This document shows positions 44,291-53,501 of a DNA stretch of 64,000 nt, piece after piece (position 1 is the first letter of the stretch; the number at the start of each line of letters is the position of its first letter). The stretch is from the NCBI RefSeq assembly GCF_009363655.1, contig NZ_CP045393.1:4092001-4156000 (forward strand), written 5' to 3'. A program made the position numbers and the translations under genes. Origin of the DNA: Roseovarius sp. THAF27 (GTDB taxonomy: Bacteria; Pseudomonadota; Alphaproteobacteria; Rhodobacterales; Rhodobacteraceae). A model generated the notes under the pieces. It was not told the origin of the DNA and did not search any database. It worked only from the letters and a program-made list of their open reading frames with translations.

Positions 44291-45460
44291 TCAGCTTTTC
44301 ATGGAGTCCCAGAAGCCCTTCACCGATTTGAAGAAGCTCTTGGTTTCCGGGTTGTTATCCTCTGACAGCGTGTCGAATTCCTTTAGGATCTCCTTTTGCC
44401 GCGAGGTCAGGTTGACCGGCGTTTCAACTGCCAGTTCGATGAACATGTCGCCGTGGCCGCCGCCGCGCAGGGCGGGCATGCCCTTGCCGCGCAGGCGCAT
44501 CTGGCGGCCCGATTGCGAGCCTTCGGGGATTTTCACGCGGCTGCGGCCGCCGTCGATCGTGGGCACCTCGATATCGCCGCCGAGCGCGGCCTTGGCCACG
44601 GACACGGGCACGCGGCAGAAGAGGTTGGTGTCCTCACGCTCGAAGATCTTGTGGGGCGCGACCTCGATGAAGATATAGAGATCTCCCGCGGGACCCCCGC
44701 GCATGCCGGCCTCACCTTCACCGGCCAGGCGGATGCGGGTGCCGGTCTCGACGCCGGCGGGGATGTTCACCGACAGAGAGCGGTCCTTCTGGACGCGGCC
44801 CTGGCCACCACACACGTTGCACGGATTCTTGATGATCTGGCCCAGGCCCGAGCAGGTGGGGCAGGTGCGTTCGACCGTGAAGAACCCCTGTTGCGCACGG
44901 ACCTTGCCCATGCCCGAACAGGTCGGACAGGTGGTCGGCTCAGCGCCGCCTTCGGCCCCGGAGCCGTCGCAGGCGTCACAGGTCACAGAGGTGGGCACGT
45001 TGATGGTTTTCTGCAGGCCGCGATAGGCCTCGTCGAGGTTGACGCGCAGGTTGTAGCGCAGGTCGGCGCCACGCGCGGCGCGTTGACGTCCGCCGGCGCC
45101 GCCACGGGCGCCGCCGCCCATGAAATCGCCGAAGAGGTCGTCGAACACGTCGGAGAACGCGCTGGCGAAATCGCCCTGGCCGGGACCGGCCCCGCCGAAC
45201 CCGCCGCCGGGGCGTGCACCCGCGCCGGTGCCGCCCTCGAAAGCCGCGTGGCCGAAGCGGTCATAGGCCGCTTTCTTCTCGGCGTCCTTCAGGATGTCAT
45301 AGGCCTCGCCCGCTTCCTTGAATTGCTTCTCGGCGTCGGGGTTGTCCTTGTTGCGGTCCGGGTGAAGCTCTTTGGCCTTGGTGCGGTAGGCTTTCTTGAT
45401 CTCGTCGGCGTTGGCACCTTTCGAGACGCCAAGAACGTCGTAATAATCGCGTTTGGCCAT
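44291..45460 (-). CDS. dnaJ: Chaperone DnaJ
   Basis: DnaJ delivers substrates to DnaK and stimulates its ATPase. The J domain has [19 protein letters not shown] with the HPD motif in [10 protein letters not shown] Gly/Phe-rich linker follows ([11 protein letters not shown]), then four zinc-binding CxxCxGxG-like repeats ([42 protein letters not shown]) and the C-terminal substrate domain. AAAGGAG precedes the ATG at 45460, giving 389 residues. It lies 65 bp downstream of dnaK on the same strand and shares its heat-shock transcript. Repeat elements follow it. Confidence 0.97.
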   Translation of the reverse strand: MAKRDYYDVLGVSKGANADEIKKAYRTKAKELHPDRNKDNPDAEKQFKEAGEAYDILKDAEKKAAYDRFGHAAFEGGTGAGARPGGGFGGAGPGQGDFASAFSDVFDDLFGDFMGGGARGGAGGRQRAARGADLRYNLRVNLDEAYRGLQKTINVPTSVTCDACDGSGAEGGAEPTTCPTCSGMGKVRAQQGFFTVERTCPTCSGLGQIIKNPCNVCGGQGRVQKDRSLSVNIPAGVETGTRIRLAGEGEAGMRGGPAGDLYIFIEVAPHKIFEREDTNLFCRVPVSVAKAALGGDIEVPTIDGGRSRVKIPEGSQSGRQMRLRGKGMPALRGGGHGDMFIELAVETPVNLTSRQKEILKEFDTLSEDNNPETKSFFKSVKGFWDSMKS

Positions 45461-45525
45461 CGGATGTCTCCTTTGCATCGGAGAGCAGGGAGCGCCGGTG
45501 CGCCCCCTGCCTGTCCGTTTGACGC

Positions 45526-47442
45526 TTAAGCGCGTTTATCGTTGTCGAGGTCCTCGAAATCGGCGTCGACGATGTCTTCGTCGTCCTTGCCCATTTCATC
45601 GGCCGCCGCAGGCTCGTCGTCGCCGTCTTCCTGGCTGGCCTTGTAGATCGCCTCGCCCAGCTTCATGGCGGCCTCGGTCACGTTCTGGATGCCGGCCTTG
45701 ATCTTGTCGGCGGTGGCATCCTCTTTCTCGAGGTCGTCCTTGAGGGCCGAGATGGCCAGTTCGATGGCCTCGATGGTGGACGGGTCGACCTTGTCCGAAT
45801 GCTCTTCCATCGACTTCTCGGTCGAGTGGATGAGGCTTTCGGCCTGGTTGCGGGCCTCGACCAGGGCGCGACGCTCCTTGTCGGCGTCGGCGTTTTCCTC
45901 GGCGTCCTTGACCATCTTGTCGATGTCTTCCTCGGACAGACCGCCCGACGCCTGGATCGTGATCTTCTGCTCCTTGTTCGTGCCCTTGTCCTTGGCCGAC
46001 ACGGAGACGATGCCGTTGGCGTCGATGTCGAAGGTCACCTCGATCTGGGGCATGCCGCGCGGGGCCGGCGGGATGTCCTCGAGGTTGAACTGACCCAGAA
46101 GCTTGTTGTCCGCGGCCATCTCACGCTCGCCCTGGAAGACGCGGATCGTCACGGCCGACTGGTTGTCCTCGGCGGTGGAGAAGATCTGCGACTTGTTTGT
46201 CGGGATCGTGGTGTTGCGGTCGATCAGGCGGGTGAAGACACCGCCCAGGGTTTCGATGCCGAGCGAGAGCGGCGTGACGTCCAGAAGGACGACATCCTTG
46301 ACGTCGCCTTGCAGAACGCCGGCCTGAATGGCGGCGCCCATGGCGACGACCTCGTCGGGGTTCACACCTTTGTGGGGTTCCTTGCCGAAGAACTTGGTCA
46401 CTTCCTCGACCACCTTGGGCATACGGGTCATGCCGCCGACGAGAACGACCTCGTCGATGTCGCTGGCCGAGAGGCCCGCATCCTTGAGCGCGGCCTTGCA
46501 GGGCTTGAGCGAGTTTGTGATGAGGTCACCCACCAGGCTTTCCAGCTTGGCGCGGGTCAGCTTCATGACCATGTGCAGCGGCTGGCCGTTGGAGCCCATC
46601 GAGATGAACGGCTGGTTGATCTCGGTCTGGGAGGAGCTGGAAAGCTCGATCTTGGCTTTCTCGGCGGCCTCTTTCAGGCGTTGCAGCGCCATCTTGTCCT
46701 TGGTCAGGTCGACGCTGTGTTCCTTTTTGAACTCATCGGCAAGGTAGTTTACGATGCGCATGTCGAAGTCTTCACCGCCGAGGAACGTGTCGCCGTTGGT
46801 GGATTTGACCTCGAACAGACCCTCGTCGATTTCGAGGATGGTCACGTCGAACGTACCGCCGCCAAGGTCGTAGACCGCGATGGTCTGGGTTTCTTCCTTG
46901 TCGAGGCCATAGGCCAGCGCGGCCGCGGTCGGCTCGTTGATGATGCGCAGCACTTCGAGACCGGCGATCTTGCCGGCGTCTTTCGTGGCCTGACGCTGGG
47001 CGTCGTTGAAATAGGCGGGCACGGTGATGACGGCTTGGGTCACTTCCTCGCCGAGATAGGATTCGGCGGTCTCTTTCATCTTGCCGAGGATGAAGGCCGA
47101 GATCTGGCTGGGCGAATACTTGTCGCCCTTGGCGCGCACCCAGGCGTCGCCATTGCCACCGTCGATCACTTCGAACGGCATGTTCTTCTTGTCCTTGGCC
47201 AGATCGCTGTCGTCCTCGCGGCGACCGATCAGGCGCTTGACGCCGAAGATGGTGTTTTCGGGGTTGGTGACCGCTTGGCGTTTCGCCGGCTGGCCGACAA
47301 GGCGCTCTTCGTCGGTGAAGGCGACGATCGAGGGCGTCGTGCGGGCGCCTTCGGAGTTTTCGATGACGCGGGCTTGCGAACCATCCATGATGGCGACGCA
47401 GCTGTTGGTGGTTCCGAGGTCAATACCAATGACTTTGGACAT
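45526..47442 (-). CDS. dnaK: Chaperone DnaK (Hsp70)
   Basis: DnaK is the ATP-driven chaperone of the DnaK-DnaJ-GrpE system. The ATPase domain opens with [17 protein letters not shown], includes the phosphate loops [14 protein letters not shown] and [12 protein letters not shown], and the substrate-binding domain follows [14 protein letters not shown]. The C-terminal tail is acidic and glutamate-rich. At 638 residues it is full length. A clear RpoH-type promoter lies about 115-145 bp upstream. grpE and hrcA are 42 kb away. Confidence 0.98.
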   Translation of the reverse strand: MSKVIGIDLGTTNSCVAIMDGSQARVIENSEGARTTPSIVAFTDEERLVGQPAKRQAVTNPENTIFGVKRLIGRREDDSDLAKDKKNMPFEVIDGGNGDAWVRAKGDKYSPSQISAFILGKMKETAESYLGEEVTQAVITVPAYFNDAQRQATKDAGKIAGLEVLRIINEPTAAALAYGLDKEETQTIAVYDLGGGTFDVTILEIDEGLFEVKSTNGDTFLGGEDFDMRIVNYLADEFKKEHSVDLTKDKMALQRLKEAAEKAKIELSSSSQTEINQPFISMGSNGQPLHMVMKLTRAKLESLVGDLITNSLKPCKAALKDAGLSASDIDEVVLVGGMTRMPKVVEEVTKFFGKEPHKGVNPDEVVAMGAAIQAGVLQGDVKDVVLLDVTPLSLGIETLGGVFTRLIDRNTTIPTNKSQIFSTAEDNQSAVTIRVFQGEREMAADNKLLGQFNLEDIPPAPRGMPQIEVTFDIDANGIVSVSAKDKGTNKEQKITIQASGGLSEEDIDKMVKDAEENADADKERRALVEARNQAESLIHSTEKSMEEHSDKVDPSTIEAIELAISALKDDLEKEDATADKIKAGIQNVTEAAMKLGEAIYKASQEDGDDEPAAADEMGKDDEDIVDADFEDLDNDKRA

Positions 47443-47555
47443 GTTTTTCGATCCCTTCTCTTCTTAAGGCGATTGAGGGGCGACCGGACCCGTTAAAGGC
47501 ATCTGGCCACCGTGTGAGTTACAGATCCCGAAAGCGGTCTCTGCGCTTCGGACGG

Positions 47556-47585
47556 TATATAGGCAGGGGAATATGGCCCTGCAAG
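47556..47585 (-). promoter_or_regulatory. RpoH-type heat-shock promoter of dnaK
   Basis: On the minus strand CTTG (-35) is followed by 18 bp and CCTATATA, a good match to the alphaproteobacterial RpoH pattern CTTG-N17/18-CYTATNT. It sits about 114 bp before the dnaK ATG, giving a leader of about 105 nt. No CIRCE element is present, so control is probably through RpoH rather than HrcA. Confidence 0.7.
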
Positions 47586-47600
47586 CGGTTGAAAAGCGGT

Positions 47601-47646
47601 GAATCGCAGGATTCGGGTTTTAATTTGGCGGATTCGATGGAATCCG
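47601..47646. promoter_or_regulatory. Two GATTC/GAATC inverted repeats before alkB
   Basis: GAATC-GCAG-GATTC (47601-47614) and CGGATTC-GATG-GAATCCG (47629-47646) lie within 50 bp of the alkB start. Both contain GGATTCG as a direct repeat. The second is immediately before the GGGGAG ribosome-binding site, so it could be an operator or an RNA hairpin affecting translation. Confidence 0.35.
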
Positions 47647-47653
47647 GGGAGAC

Positions 47654-48262
47654 ATGACCGACGAGACGCTTCGGATACGCGGATTTCGCATTTTCAAGGG
47701 ATATCTTGAAGCTGCGGAGCAGGCCGCGCTGGTGACGGCGCTGCGCGAGGTGGTGCGCGCGGCGCCGCTGTTTTCGCCGATGACGCCCTATGGCAAGCCG
47801 ATGCGGGTCAGGATGACCTCGGCGGGACGCTATGGCTGGGTGTCGGACCGGCGCGGATACCGCTACGAGGAGCGGCACCCCGAGGGCATGGCCTGGCCGC
47901 CGATCCCCGAGGAGGTTCTGTCGATCTGGCGGGACGTGGTGAGCGCCGAGAGGATGCCGGATTGCTGCCTGGTGAATTTCTACGATGCCGACGCGCGGAT
48001 GGGGATGCACCAGGACCGGGACGAGGCCGATTTCGGATGGCCGGTGCTGTCCGTGTCGCTGGGCGACGAGGGGCTGTTCCGCATCGGGAACGCGACGCGG
48101 GGCGGCAAGACCGAGTCGCACTGGTTGCAATCGGGGGACGTGGTGGTGATGGGCGGCGACGCGCGGCTGACCTATCACGGGATCGACCGGATCAGGCCGG
48201 GCACCTCGATGCTGCTGGAACATCCGGGGCGCATCAACCTGACGTGCCGGGTGGTGGACTGA
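47654..48262 (+). CDS. alkB: AlkB-family 2-oxoglutarate/Fe(II) dioxygenase
   Basis: AlkB removes methyl groups from 1-methyladenine and 3-methylcytosine by oxidative demethylation. The Fe(II) ligands are in MHQDRDEADFGWPVLSVSLGD (HxD) and ARLTYHGIDRI (distal His). The 2-oxoglutarate arginine lies in RINLTCRVVD, matching the RxNxTxR motif. The length of 202 residues is typical. It is divergent from dnaK, with 211 bp between starts. Whether it is induced by alkylation is unknown, because no ada gene is nearby. Confidence 0.93.
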   Translation: MTDETLRIRGFRIFKGYLEAAEQAALVTALREVVRAAPLFSPMTPYGKPMRVRMTSAGRYGWVSDRRGYRYEERHPEGMAWPPIPEEVLSIWRDVVSAERMPDCCLVNFYDADARMGMHQDRDEADFGWPVLSVSLGDEGLFRIGNATRGGKTESHWLQSGDVVVMGGDARLTYHGIDRIRPGTSMLLEHPGRINLTCRVVD

Positions 48263-48274
48263 CCACAGCCGCGC

Positions 48275-48889
48275 CTAGCGCGACAGGTTGCAGCAGCCGG
48301 TCAGGTAGGTGACGCCTGATTCCTCGGTCACGAAGAGGTCCACGCTCATGCCATAGTAGCGGTCGGACATGCCGTCGGTACAGGCATCGCGCTGGAACAT
48401 GAAGGTGAAGACTTCTTGGGTCTGCGACTGGCCGAATATGGCGTAGCGGTCCGTCCGGTTCTCCGACGTGACCGGATTGAGCGTGGAAACCGAGACCGGG
48501 TCTTCGTCCATGCGGTCGAGAGTGGCGCTTGCGGTGCGCGCGACTTCGAGCGACCAGAACGGTTCGGTGCCGGTGCAGACAAGGGGGCGGGGCAGTTCAT
48601 CGTCGGGCTGACCGGCGCGGCGCGTGAGGAAACGCGCGGCGACCCAGCCCGACTGTTCCTCGACATTGATGCGCGCCCACTCGCGGCTGTCGTCGAAACC
48701 CACGACCTCGATGTAGGTGGCGCCGGCGTCCAGCTTGGCGACGATGGAATTGCCGACGCCGGGCGCGGCGCGCACGTTCAGGACATCGTCAGGCGCCACG
48801 CCGGACACGTCGTAGAAGGCGGGCACGGCCTGCGCGTGGGCAAGGCTGGCCCAGAGCGACAGAAGACAGGCTGACAGGACTGCTTTCAT
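48275..48889 (-). CDS. Exported SH3-domain protein with a C-terminal COG3650-like domain
   Basis: A 204-residue exported protein with signal peptide (1-19, ending AHAQA). Residues 25-95 form a bacterial SH3 domain (LNVRAAPGVGNSIVAKLDAG and GWVAARFLTRR), which commonly binds peptidoglycan or protein partners. The rest begins PRPLVCTGTEPFWSLEV, resembling the small COG3650-type domain of uncertain function. Cysteines in VCTG, DACTD and GCCNLS could form disulfides. The ATG at 48889 overlaps the stop of the permease gene (ATGA), so it is coupled to a transporter-like gene. Confidence 0.78.
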   Translation of the reverse strand: MKAVLSACLLSLWASLAHAQAVPAFYDVSGVAPDDVLNVRAAPGVGNSIVAKLDAGATYIEVVGFDDSREWARINVEEQSGWVAARFLTRRAGQPDDELPRPLVCTGTEPFWSLEVARTASATLDRMDEDPVSVSTLNPVTSENRTDRYAIFGQSQTQEVFTFMFQRDACTDGMSDRYYGMSVDLFVTEESGVTYLTGCCNLSR

Positions 48890-49707
48890 CGGCGGGCGTA
48901 CCAGCTGCTGGAGGCGAACTGACGCGTGTAGAACTCTGCCAGCAGGCCGAGAACAAGCAGGACACAGCCGACGATCAGGGCATACTGGGCGTTGGTGTTG
49001 TGCGGGAAATAGTTGGCGAACACGTAACCGCGACACTGGTCGATGGCGTGAAACAGCGGATTCCAGTCGAACATGGCCAGCATGTAGCCGGGCAGCGTGT
49101 TGGCGACGAAAAGCTTGCCCGACGCAATCATGTTGGCGCGGGTGTAAACGACCTGGACCAGGTTCACGGCGGTCGGAAACCAGGGTTTCGCCGCCATGAT
49201 CAGCAGGCCGACGCCGCAGCCTGTGAACCACGCCAGAAGAAGCATCCCCAGGGCGCCGATCGGATCGTCGATCTCGATCCGCTGAAAGGCGGTGTGATAT
49301 ACGAACAGGATCACCAAGGCGGACAGCACCTGGATATAAAGGGCACCCAGTGCGGCGGACGTGATGGAGATCACCGTGTTCATCGGCGCGTGCTGCATCA
49401 TCGGCGACGATGGCCCGGCCGCCCCGGCGACCGCACCAAGCGATTTGATGTGGGTGAGATAAAGGAACACGCCGGACATCATGTAGAGCATGAAATCGCC
49501 GCGCAGCTTGGCGCCCCGCAGGCCCAGCACCGTGAACATGAAATAGAAGGCGAGGACGAAGATGATCGCCGTGCTGATATTGACGAACAGCGCCATGAAG
49601 GCGTTGCCATGCGTGCTGCGCACATCCCGGACGGTGGTGTGGTAGATCAGCTCGCAGATCGTCACGATGGACGACAGCAGGGATTTCTTGCGCGTGTTCT
49701 GAAACAT
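48886..49707 (-). CDS. Polysaccharide-export-type ABC transporter permease (KpsM/Wzm-like)
   Basis: A 273-residue inner-membrane protein with about six hydrophobic segments (ALFVNISTAIIFVLAFYFMF, LGALYIQVLSALVILFVYH, ALGMLLLAWFTGCGVGLLIM, YALIVGCVLLVLGLLAEFY). It resembles the ABC-2 permease of capsule and O-antigen exporters. No ATPase partner (KpsT/Wzt-like) adjoins it, so the exporter must use one encoded elsewhere. It overlaps the downstream SH3 gene by 4 bp and diverges from cysQ. It heads the side of the surface-glycan region that also has kdsB, galU and galE. Confidence 0.82.
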   Translation of the reverse strand: MFQNTRKKSLLSSIVTICELIYHTTVRDVRSTHGNAFMALFVNISTAIIFVLAFYFMFTVLGLRGAKLRGDFMLYMMSGVFLYLTHIKSLGAVAGAAGPSSPMMQHAPMNTVISITSAALGALYIQVLSALVILFVYHTAFQRIEIDDPIGALGMLLLAWFTGCGVGLLIMAAKPWFPTAVNLVQVVYTRANMIASGKLFVANTLPGYMLAMFDWNPLFHAIDQCRGYVFANYFPHNTNAQYALIVGCVLLVLGLLAEFYTRQFASSSWYARR

Positions 49708-49754
49708 GACCTGTCTGGACCGGCTGCCTTTTGCTGAAATCTCACACGGAATTC

Positions 49755-49783
49755 TTGCCGTTCCGTTAGTGACGCAGCATAAG
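49755..49783 (+). promoter_or_regulatory. Candidate cysQ-kdsB promoter
   Basis: TTGCCG, a 17-bp spacer and CATAAG lie in the gap between divergent permease and cysQ genes. An inverted repeat ACGGAA-N9-TTCCGT (49746-49766) overlaps the -35 region and could be an operator. Confidence 0.4.
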
Positions 49784-49845
49784 GGGCGCGCAACATTCCC
49801 GCAACAAACGCCTTTGCGGACTGTGAAAAAGAATTGGAGCAGGGT

Positions 49846-50643
49846 TTGGATTACGACAAACTTGTCACGGTGATGCGCCGCCTGGCGCTGGAAGCCGGCG
49901 ATCGGATCATGGAGATCTACGACGCGGACGATTTCGATGTGAAGGTGAAGTCCGACGACAGCCCTGTCACGGCGGCTGACGAGGCGGCGGACAAGATCAT
50001 CTCGGACGGGCTGCGCGCGGCGTTTCCCGATGTGACGCTGATCACCGAGGAACAGGCCGACACCCACGGGGCGCGGGCCGACACGTTCCTGATCGTCGAT
50101 CCGCTGGACGGAACGAAGGAATTCATCCACCGCCGCGGCGACTTTACGGTCAACATCGCCTATGTCGAGAACGGCGTGCCCACGCGTGGCGTGGTCTATG
50201 CGCCGGCCAAGGGCCGGATGTTCTTTACCCGGGCCGATGGCACGTCGGTCGAGGAAACCGGGCCGTTTGCCCGCCACAGGTCGGGCGCGCTGACCGACAT
50301 CGGCGTGTCGAATCCCGACAATGATGCGCTGATGGTGGTGGCCAGCAAGTCCCACCGGGATCAGGCCACGGACGATTACATCGGCAAGTATGCGGTGAAG
50401 GACATGACAAGCGCCGGGTCCTCGCTGAAATTCTGCTTGGTCGCGACCGGCGAGGCGGATATCTATCCGCGCCTGGGCCGGACGATGGAATGGGACACCG
50501 CCGCCGGGCACGCCGTGCTGGCGGGGGCCGGCGGTCGGGTCGTGCGGTACGATGACCAGACGCCGCTGACCTATGGCAAGGAGGACTTCGCCAACCCATT
50601 CTTCATCGGCCACGCGCCCGGCGTCGAGCTGAAGTCCGCCTGA
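49846..50643 (+). CDS. cysQ: 3'(2'),5'-bisphosphate nucleotidase CysQ
   Basis: CysQ hydrolyses PAP (3'-phosphoadenosine 5'-phosphate), the by-product of sulfotransferases and PAPS reductase, to AMP. The inositol-phosphatase-fold motifs are present: VTLITEEQ, FLIVDPLDGTKEFIHRRGDF and MEWDTAAGHAVL. I place the start at TTG 49846, with GGAG six nt before it, giving MDYDKLVTVMRR-type protein of 265 residues. A TTG four codons earlier is possible. Its stop overlaps the kdsB ATG (TGATG). The sulfotransferases downstream make PAP removal a sensible local need. Confidence 0.93.
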   Translation: MDYDKLVTVMRRLALEAGDRIMEIYDADDFDVKVKSDDSPVTAADEAADKIISDGLRAAFPDVTLITEEQADTHGARADTFLIVDPLDGTKEFIHRRGDFTVNIAYVENGVPTRGVVYAPAKGRMFFTRADGTSVEETGPFARHRSGALTDIGVSNPDNDALMVVASKSHRDQATDDYIGKYAVKDMTSAGSSLKFCLVATGEADIYPRLGRTMEWDTAAGHAVLAGAGGRVVRYDDQTPLTYGKEDFANPFFIGHAPGVELKSA

Positions 50644-51443
50644 TGAGTGTCCTGATTGTCATTCCGGCGCGATATGCCTCGAGCCGTTTTCCGGGCAAGC
50701 CGCTTGCGATGCTGCGCGGCGCCGACGGGACCTCGAAAAGCCTGATCGAGCGCAGTTGGCGTGCCGCGCAGAGCGTGGCCGGCGTCGCGCGGGTGGTCGT
50801 GGCCACGGATGACGCCCGGATCGAGGACGCGGCGCACGCCTTTGGCGCGGAGGTGGTGATGACGTCGCCGGACTGCGCCAACGGAACCGAGCGCTGCGCA
50901 GAGGCGCTGCGCAGCGTCGGGGAGGATTACGAGATCGTGGTGAACCTGCAGGGCGATGCGCCGCTGACGCCGCACTGGTTCGTCGAGGATCTTGTCGCCG
51001 GGATGCACAGCGACCCGCAGGCCGACGTGGCCACCCCGGTGCTGCGCTGCGACGGTCGTGCGCTCAACGGGTTTCTGCAGGACCGGGCGAATGGGCGTGT
51101 CGGCGGGACGACGGCCGTTTTCAGCCGATCTCGACATGCGCTCTACTTCTCCAAGGAAGTCATTCCCTATACTTCGGACGTATATGACGACGGGGGGGAT
51201 ACCCCGGTCTTTCACCATGTGGGGGTCTATGCCTACAGACCCGAGGCGCTGCACGCCTACGGCGGCTGGTCGGCAGGTCCTCTGGAACAGCTGGAAGGCC
51301 TGGAACAGCTTCGGTTTCTCGAGAACGGGCGCGCTATCCTGTGCGTCGAGGTCGAGGCGCGCGGACGGCAATTCTGGGAACTCAACAACCCGGAAGATAT
51401 TGAGAGAATAGAAGGCATGATGCGCGAGATGCACATGTCATGA
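50643..51443 (+). CDS. kdsB: 3-deoxy-manno-octulosonate cytidylyltransferase (CMP-Kdo synthase)
   Basis: KdsB activates Kdo with CTP to CMP-Kdo for lipopolysaccharide core or capsule. The nucleotide-binding start VIPARYASSRFPGKPLAML, VVVATDDARI, CANGTERCAEAL and LQGDAPLT are all family motifs (LQGDEP is usual, and this protein has Ala in place of Glu). HVGVYAYRPEALHAY occurs as in other members. At 266 residues the protein is slightly long. It is coupled to cysQ. Kdo in the glycan cluster is consistent with a Kdo-linked capsule or exopolysaccharide, or simply with core lipopolysaccharide. Confidence 0.92.
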   Translation: MSVLIVIPARYASSRFPGKPLAMLRGADGTSKSLIERSWRAAQSVAGVARVVVATDDARIEDAAHAFGAEVVMTSPDCANGTERCAEALRSVGEDYEIVVNLQGDAPLTPHWFVEDLVAGMHSDPQADVATPVLRCDGRALNGFLQDRANGRVGGTTAVFSRSRHALYFSKEVIPYTSDVYDDGGDTPVFHHVGVYAYRPEALHAYGGWSAGPLEQLEGLEQLRFLENGRAILCVEVEARGRQFWELNNPEDIERIEGMMREMHMS

Positions 51444-51562
51444 GCAATACGAGATGAAGGCACGAGGTTTCATCGGCCTGCCATGCATGACCCGTTGTGT
51501 TCCGGTCGGCGGCGTGAGCCAAGTTATTTCGTAATGCAGTGATCGCGGTTAAGGAGCTTCTG

Positions 51563-52462
51563 ATGCGCAAGAAACTGACAAAGGCTATCTTTCCCGTCGC
51601 AGGGCTTGGCACGCGCTTTCTGCCGGCGACCAAGTCGGTGCCGAAGGAGATCATGACCCTGGTCGACCGTCCGCTGGTGCAATACGCCATCGACGAGGCG
51701 CGCGAGGCCGGGATCAAGGAGTTCATCTTTATCACCTCGCGCGGGAAGGGCGCGCTGGAGGATTACTTCGACAACGCGCCGCAGCTTGAGCAGGAATTGC
51801 GCAAGAAGGGCAAGGACGAGTTGCTGGAGATCCTGAAGTCGACCAACATGGACAGCGGCGAGATCGCCTATACGCGCCAGAACAAGGCGCTGGGCCTGGG
51901 CCACGCGGTGTGGTGCGCGCGGCGCCTGATCGGCAACGAGCCATTCGCGGTGATCCTGCCCGACGACGTGATCGCGGCGGAAAAATCGTGCCTGGCGCAG
52001 ATGGCCGAGGCGTTCAAGGAAACCGATGGCGAGAACAACATGGTGGCCGCCATGGAAGTGCCCCCGGACAAGGCCTCGGCCTATGGTGTGCTGGACGTCA
52101 AGGAGGACATGGGCCGGATGGTCTCGACCAAGGGCATGGTCGAAAAGCCTGCCCCGGGCGAGGCGCCGTCGAACCTTGCGGTGATCGGGCGATATATCCT
52201 GACGCCGACCGTTCTGCAGAAGCTGAACAAGAAGCAGACCGGCGCGGGCGGAGAAATCCAACTGACCGATGCGATCGATTCGGCCCGGGACGAGGGCGAG
52301 GAGGTCTTCGGCTTCCGCTTCGAGGGCGAGCGGTTCGACTGCGGCTCGAAGTCCGGGTTCCTGCAGGCCACGGTGGCCTTCGCGCTGAACCGGCCAGAGT
52401 TGCGCGACGACCTGATGAAGTACCTGACGGACGTGGTTCAGCCGGCCAAGGCCGCGCAGTAA
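51563..52462 (+). CDS. galU: UTP-glucose-1-phosphate uridylyltransferase
   Basis: GalU makes UDP-glucose, the precursor of many surface glycans. The N-terminal FPVAGLGTRFLPATKSVPKEI motif is intact, followed by VDRPLVQYAIDEAREAG and the active-site EKPAPGEAPSNLAVIGRYIL. The ATG at 51563 has AAGGAG 7 nt upstream, so the earlier 8 codons are excluded (299 aa). galE follows after 16 bp, giving a UDP-glucose to UDP-galactose pair. Confidence 0.95.
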   Translation: MRKKLTKAIFPVAGLGTRFLPATKSVPKEIMTLVDRPLVQYAIDEAREAGIKEFIFITSRGKGALEDYFDNAPQLEQELRKKGKDELLEILKSTNMDSGEIAYTRQNKALGLGHAVWCARRLIGNEPFAVILPDDVIAAEKSCLAQMAEAFKETDGENNMVAAMEVPPDKASAYGVLDVKEDMGRMVSTKGMVEKPAPGEAPSNLAVIGRYILTPTVLQKLNKKQTGAGGEIQLTDAIDSARDEGEEVFGFRFEGERFDCGSKSGFLQATVAFALNRPELRDDLMKYLTDVVQPAKAAQ

Positions 52463-52478
52463 GGAAGGAGCCCGTCCC

Positions 52479-53462
52479 GTGGCCAATATTCTTGTCACCG
52501 GAGGGGCCGGGTATATCGGTTCGCACGCCTGCAAGGCGCTGGCGGCCGCCGGGTATACGCCGATAACCTATGACAACCTGAGCACCGGATGGGCCGAGGC
52601 GGTCCGGTTCGGCCCGTTCGAGCAGGGGGACCTGCGCGATCGGGCGCGGCTCGATTCCGTGTTCGCGGCCTATCAGCCGACCGCCGTGCTGCATTTCGGC
52701 GCGCTGAGCCAGGTGGGTGAGAGCATGCGCGAGCCGGGCCGGTACTGGGACAACAATGTCACGGGGTCGCTGGTGCTGATGGAAGCGGCGGTGGCGGCCG
52801 GATGCCTGAACCTGGTGTTTTCATCGACATGCGCGACCTATGGCGACCAGGACAACGTGGTGCTGGACGAGTCCAGCCCCCAGGCGCCGATCAACGCCTA
52901 CGGCGCGTCGAAGCGCGCGATCGAGGAAATGCTGCGCGATTTCGAGGCGGCGCACGGGCTGCGGCACGTGATCTTCCGCTATTTCAACGTGGCGGGTGCG
53001 GACCCGGAGGCGGAGGTGGGCGAGTTTCACCAGCCGGAGACGCATCTTGTGCCGCTGATCCTGGATGCGGTGGATGGCAAGCGCGATGCGCTGACCATTT
53101 TCGGGACGGATTACGACACGCCCGACGGGACCTGCATCCGCGACTACGTGCATGTTTGCGATCTTGTCGATGCGCATGTTCTTGGGCTGAAATGGCTGGA
53201 AAACGACAAGCAAAGCCGTGTCTTCAACCTGGGCACCGGCGACGGTTTCTCGGTGCGCGAGGTGATCGACCACGCGCGCAGCATCACCAAAAAGGACGTG
53301 CCCGTCGTCGAGGGGCTGCGGCGGCCCGGCGATTGTACCAAGCTGGTGTCGGGGTCCGAACGCGCGGTGTCCGAGCTGGGCTGGACACCGTCAAGGTCGA
53401 CGCTGGACGAGATGATCCGCGATGCGTGGCGGTGGCATCAAACTGGACATTACGAGAAATAA
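52479..53462 (+). CDS. galE: UDP-glucose 4-epimerase
   Basis: GalE interconverts UDP-glucose and UDP-galactose with bound NAD. The Rossmann loop VTGGAGYIGSHACKALAAAG and the catalytic YGASK tyrosine-lysine motif (residues about 145-149) are intact, with TCATYGDQ preceding. SSTCATYGD and DGTCIRDYVHVCDLVDAHV are typical GalE blocks. The start is GTG at 52479, with AAGGAG upstream. It completes the UDP-sugar supply for the glycosyltransferases that follow. Confidence 0.95.
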   Translation: MANILVTGGAGYIGSHACKALAAAGYTPITYDNLSTGWAEAVRFGPFEQGDLRDRARLDSVFAAYQPTAVLHFGALSQVGESMREPGRYWDNNVTGSLVLMEAAVAAGCLNLVFSSTCATYGDQDNVVLDESSPQAPINAYGASKRAIEEMLRDFEAAHGLRHVIFRYFNVAGADPEAEVGEFHQPETHLVPLILDAVDGKRDALTIFGTDYDTPDGTCIRDYVHVCDLVDAHVLGLKWLENDKQSRVFNLGTGDGFSVREVIDHARSITKKDVPVVEGLRRPGDCTKLVSGSERAVSELGWTPSRSTLDEMIRDAWRWHQTGHYEK

Positions 53463-53501
53463 CGCCGACCCTGAGGTCGAAGGAATGGTCAGGCAGGACG
53501 G

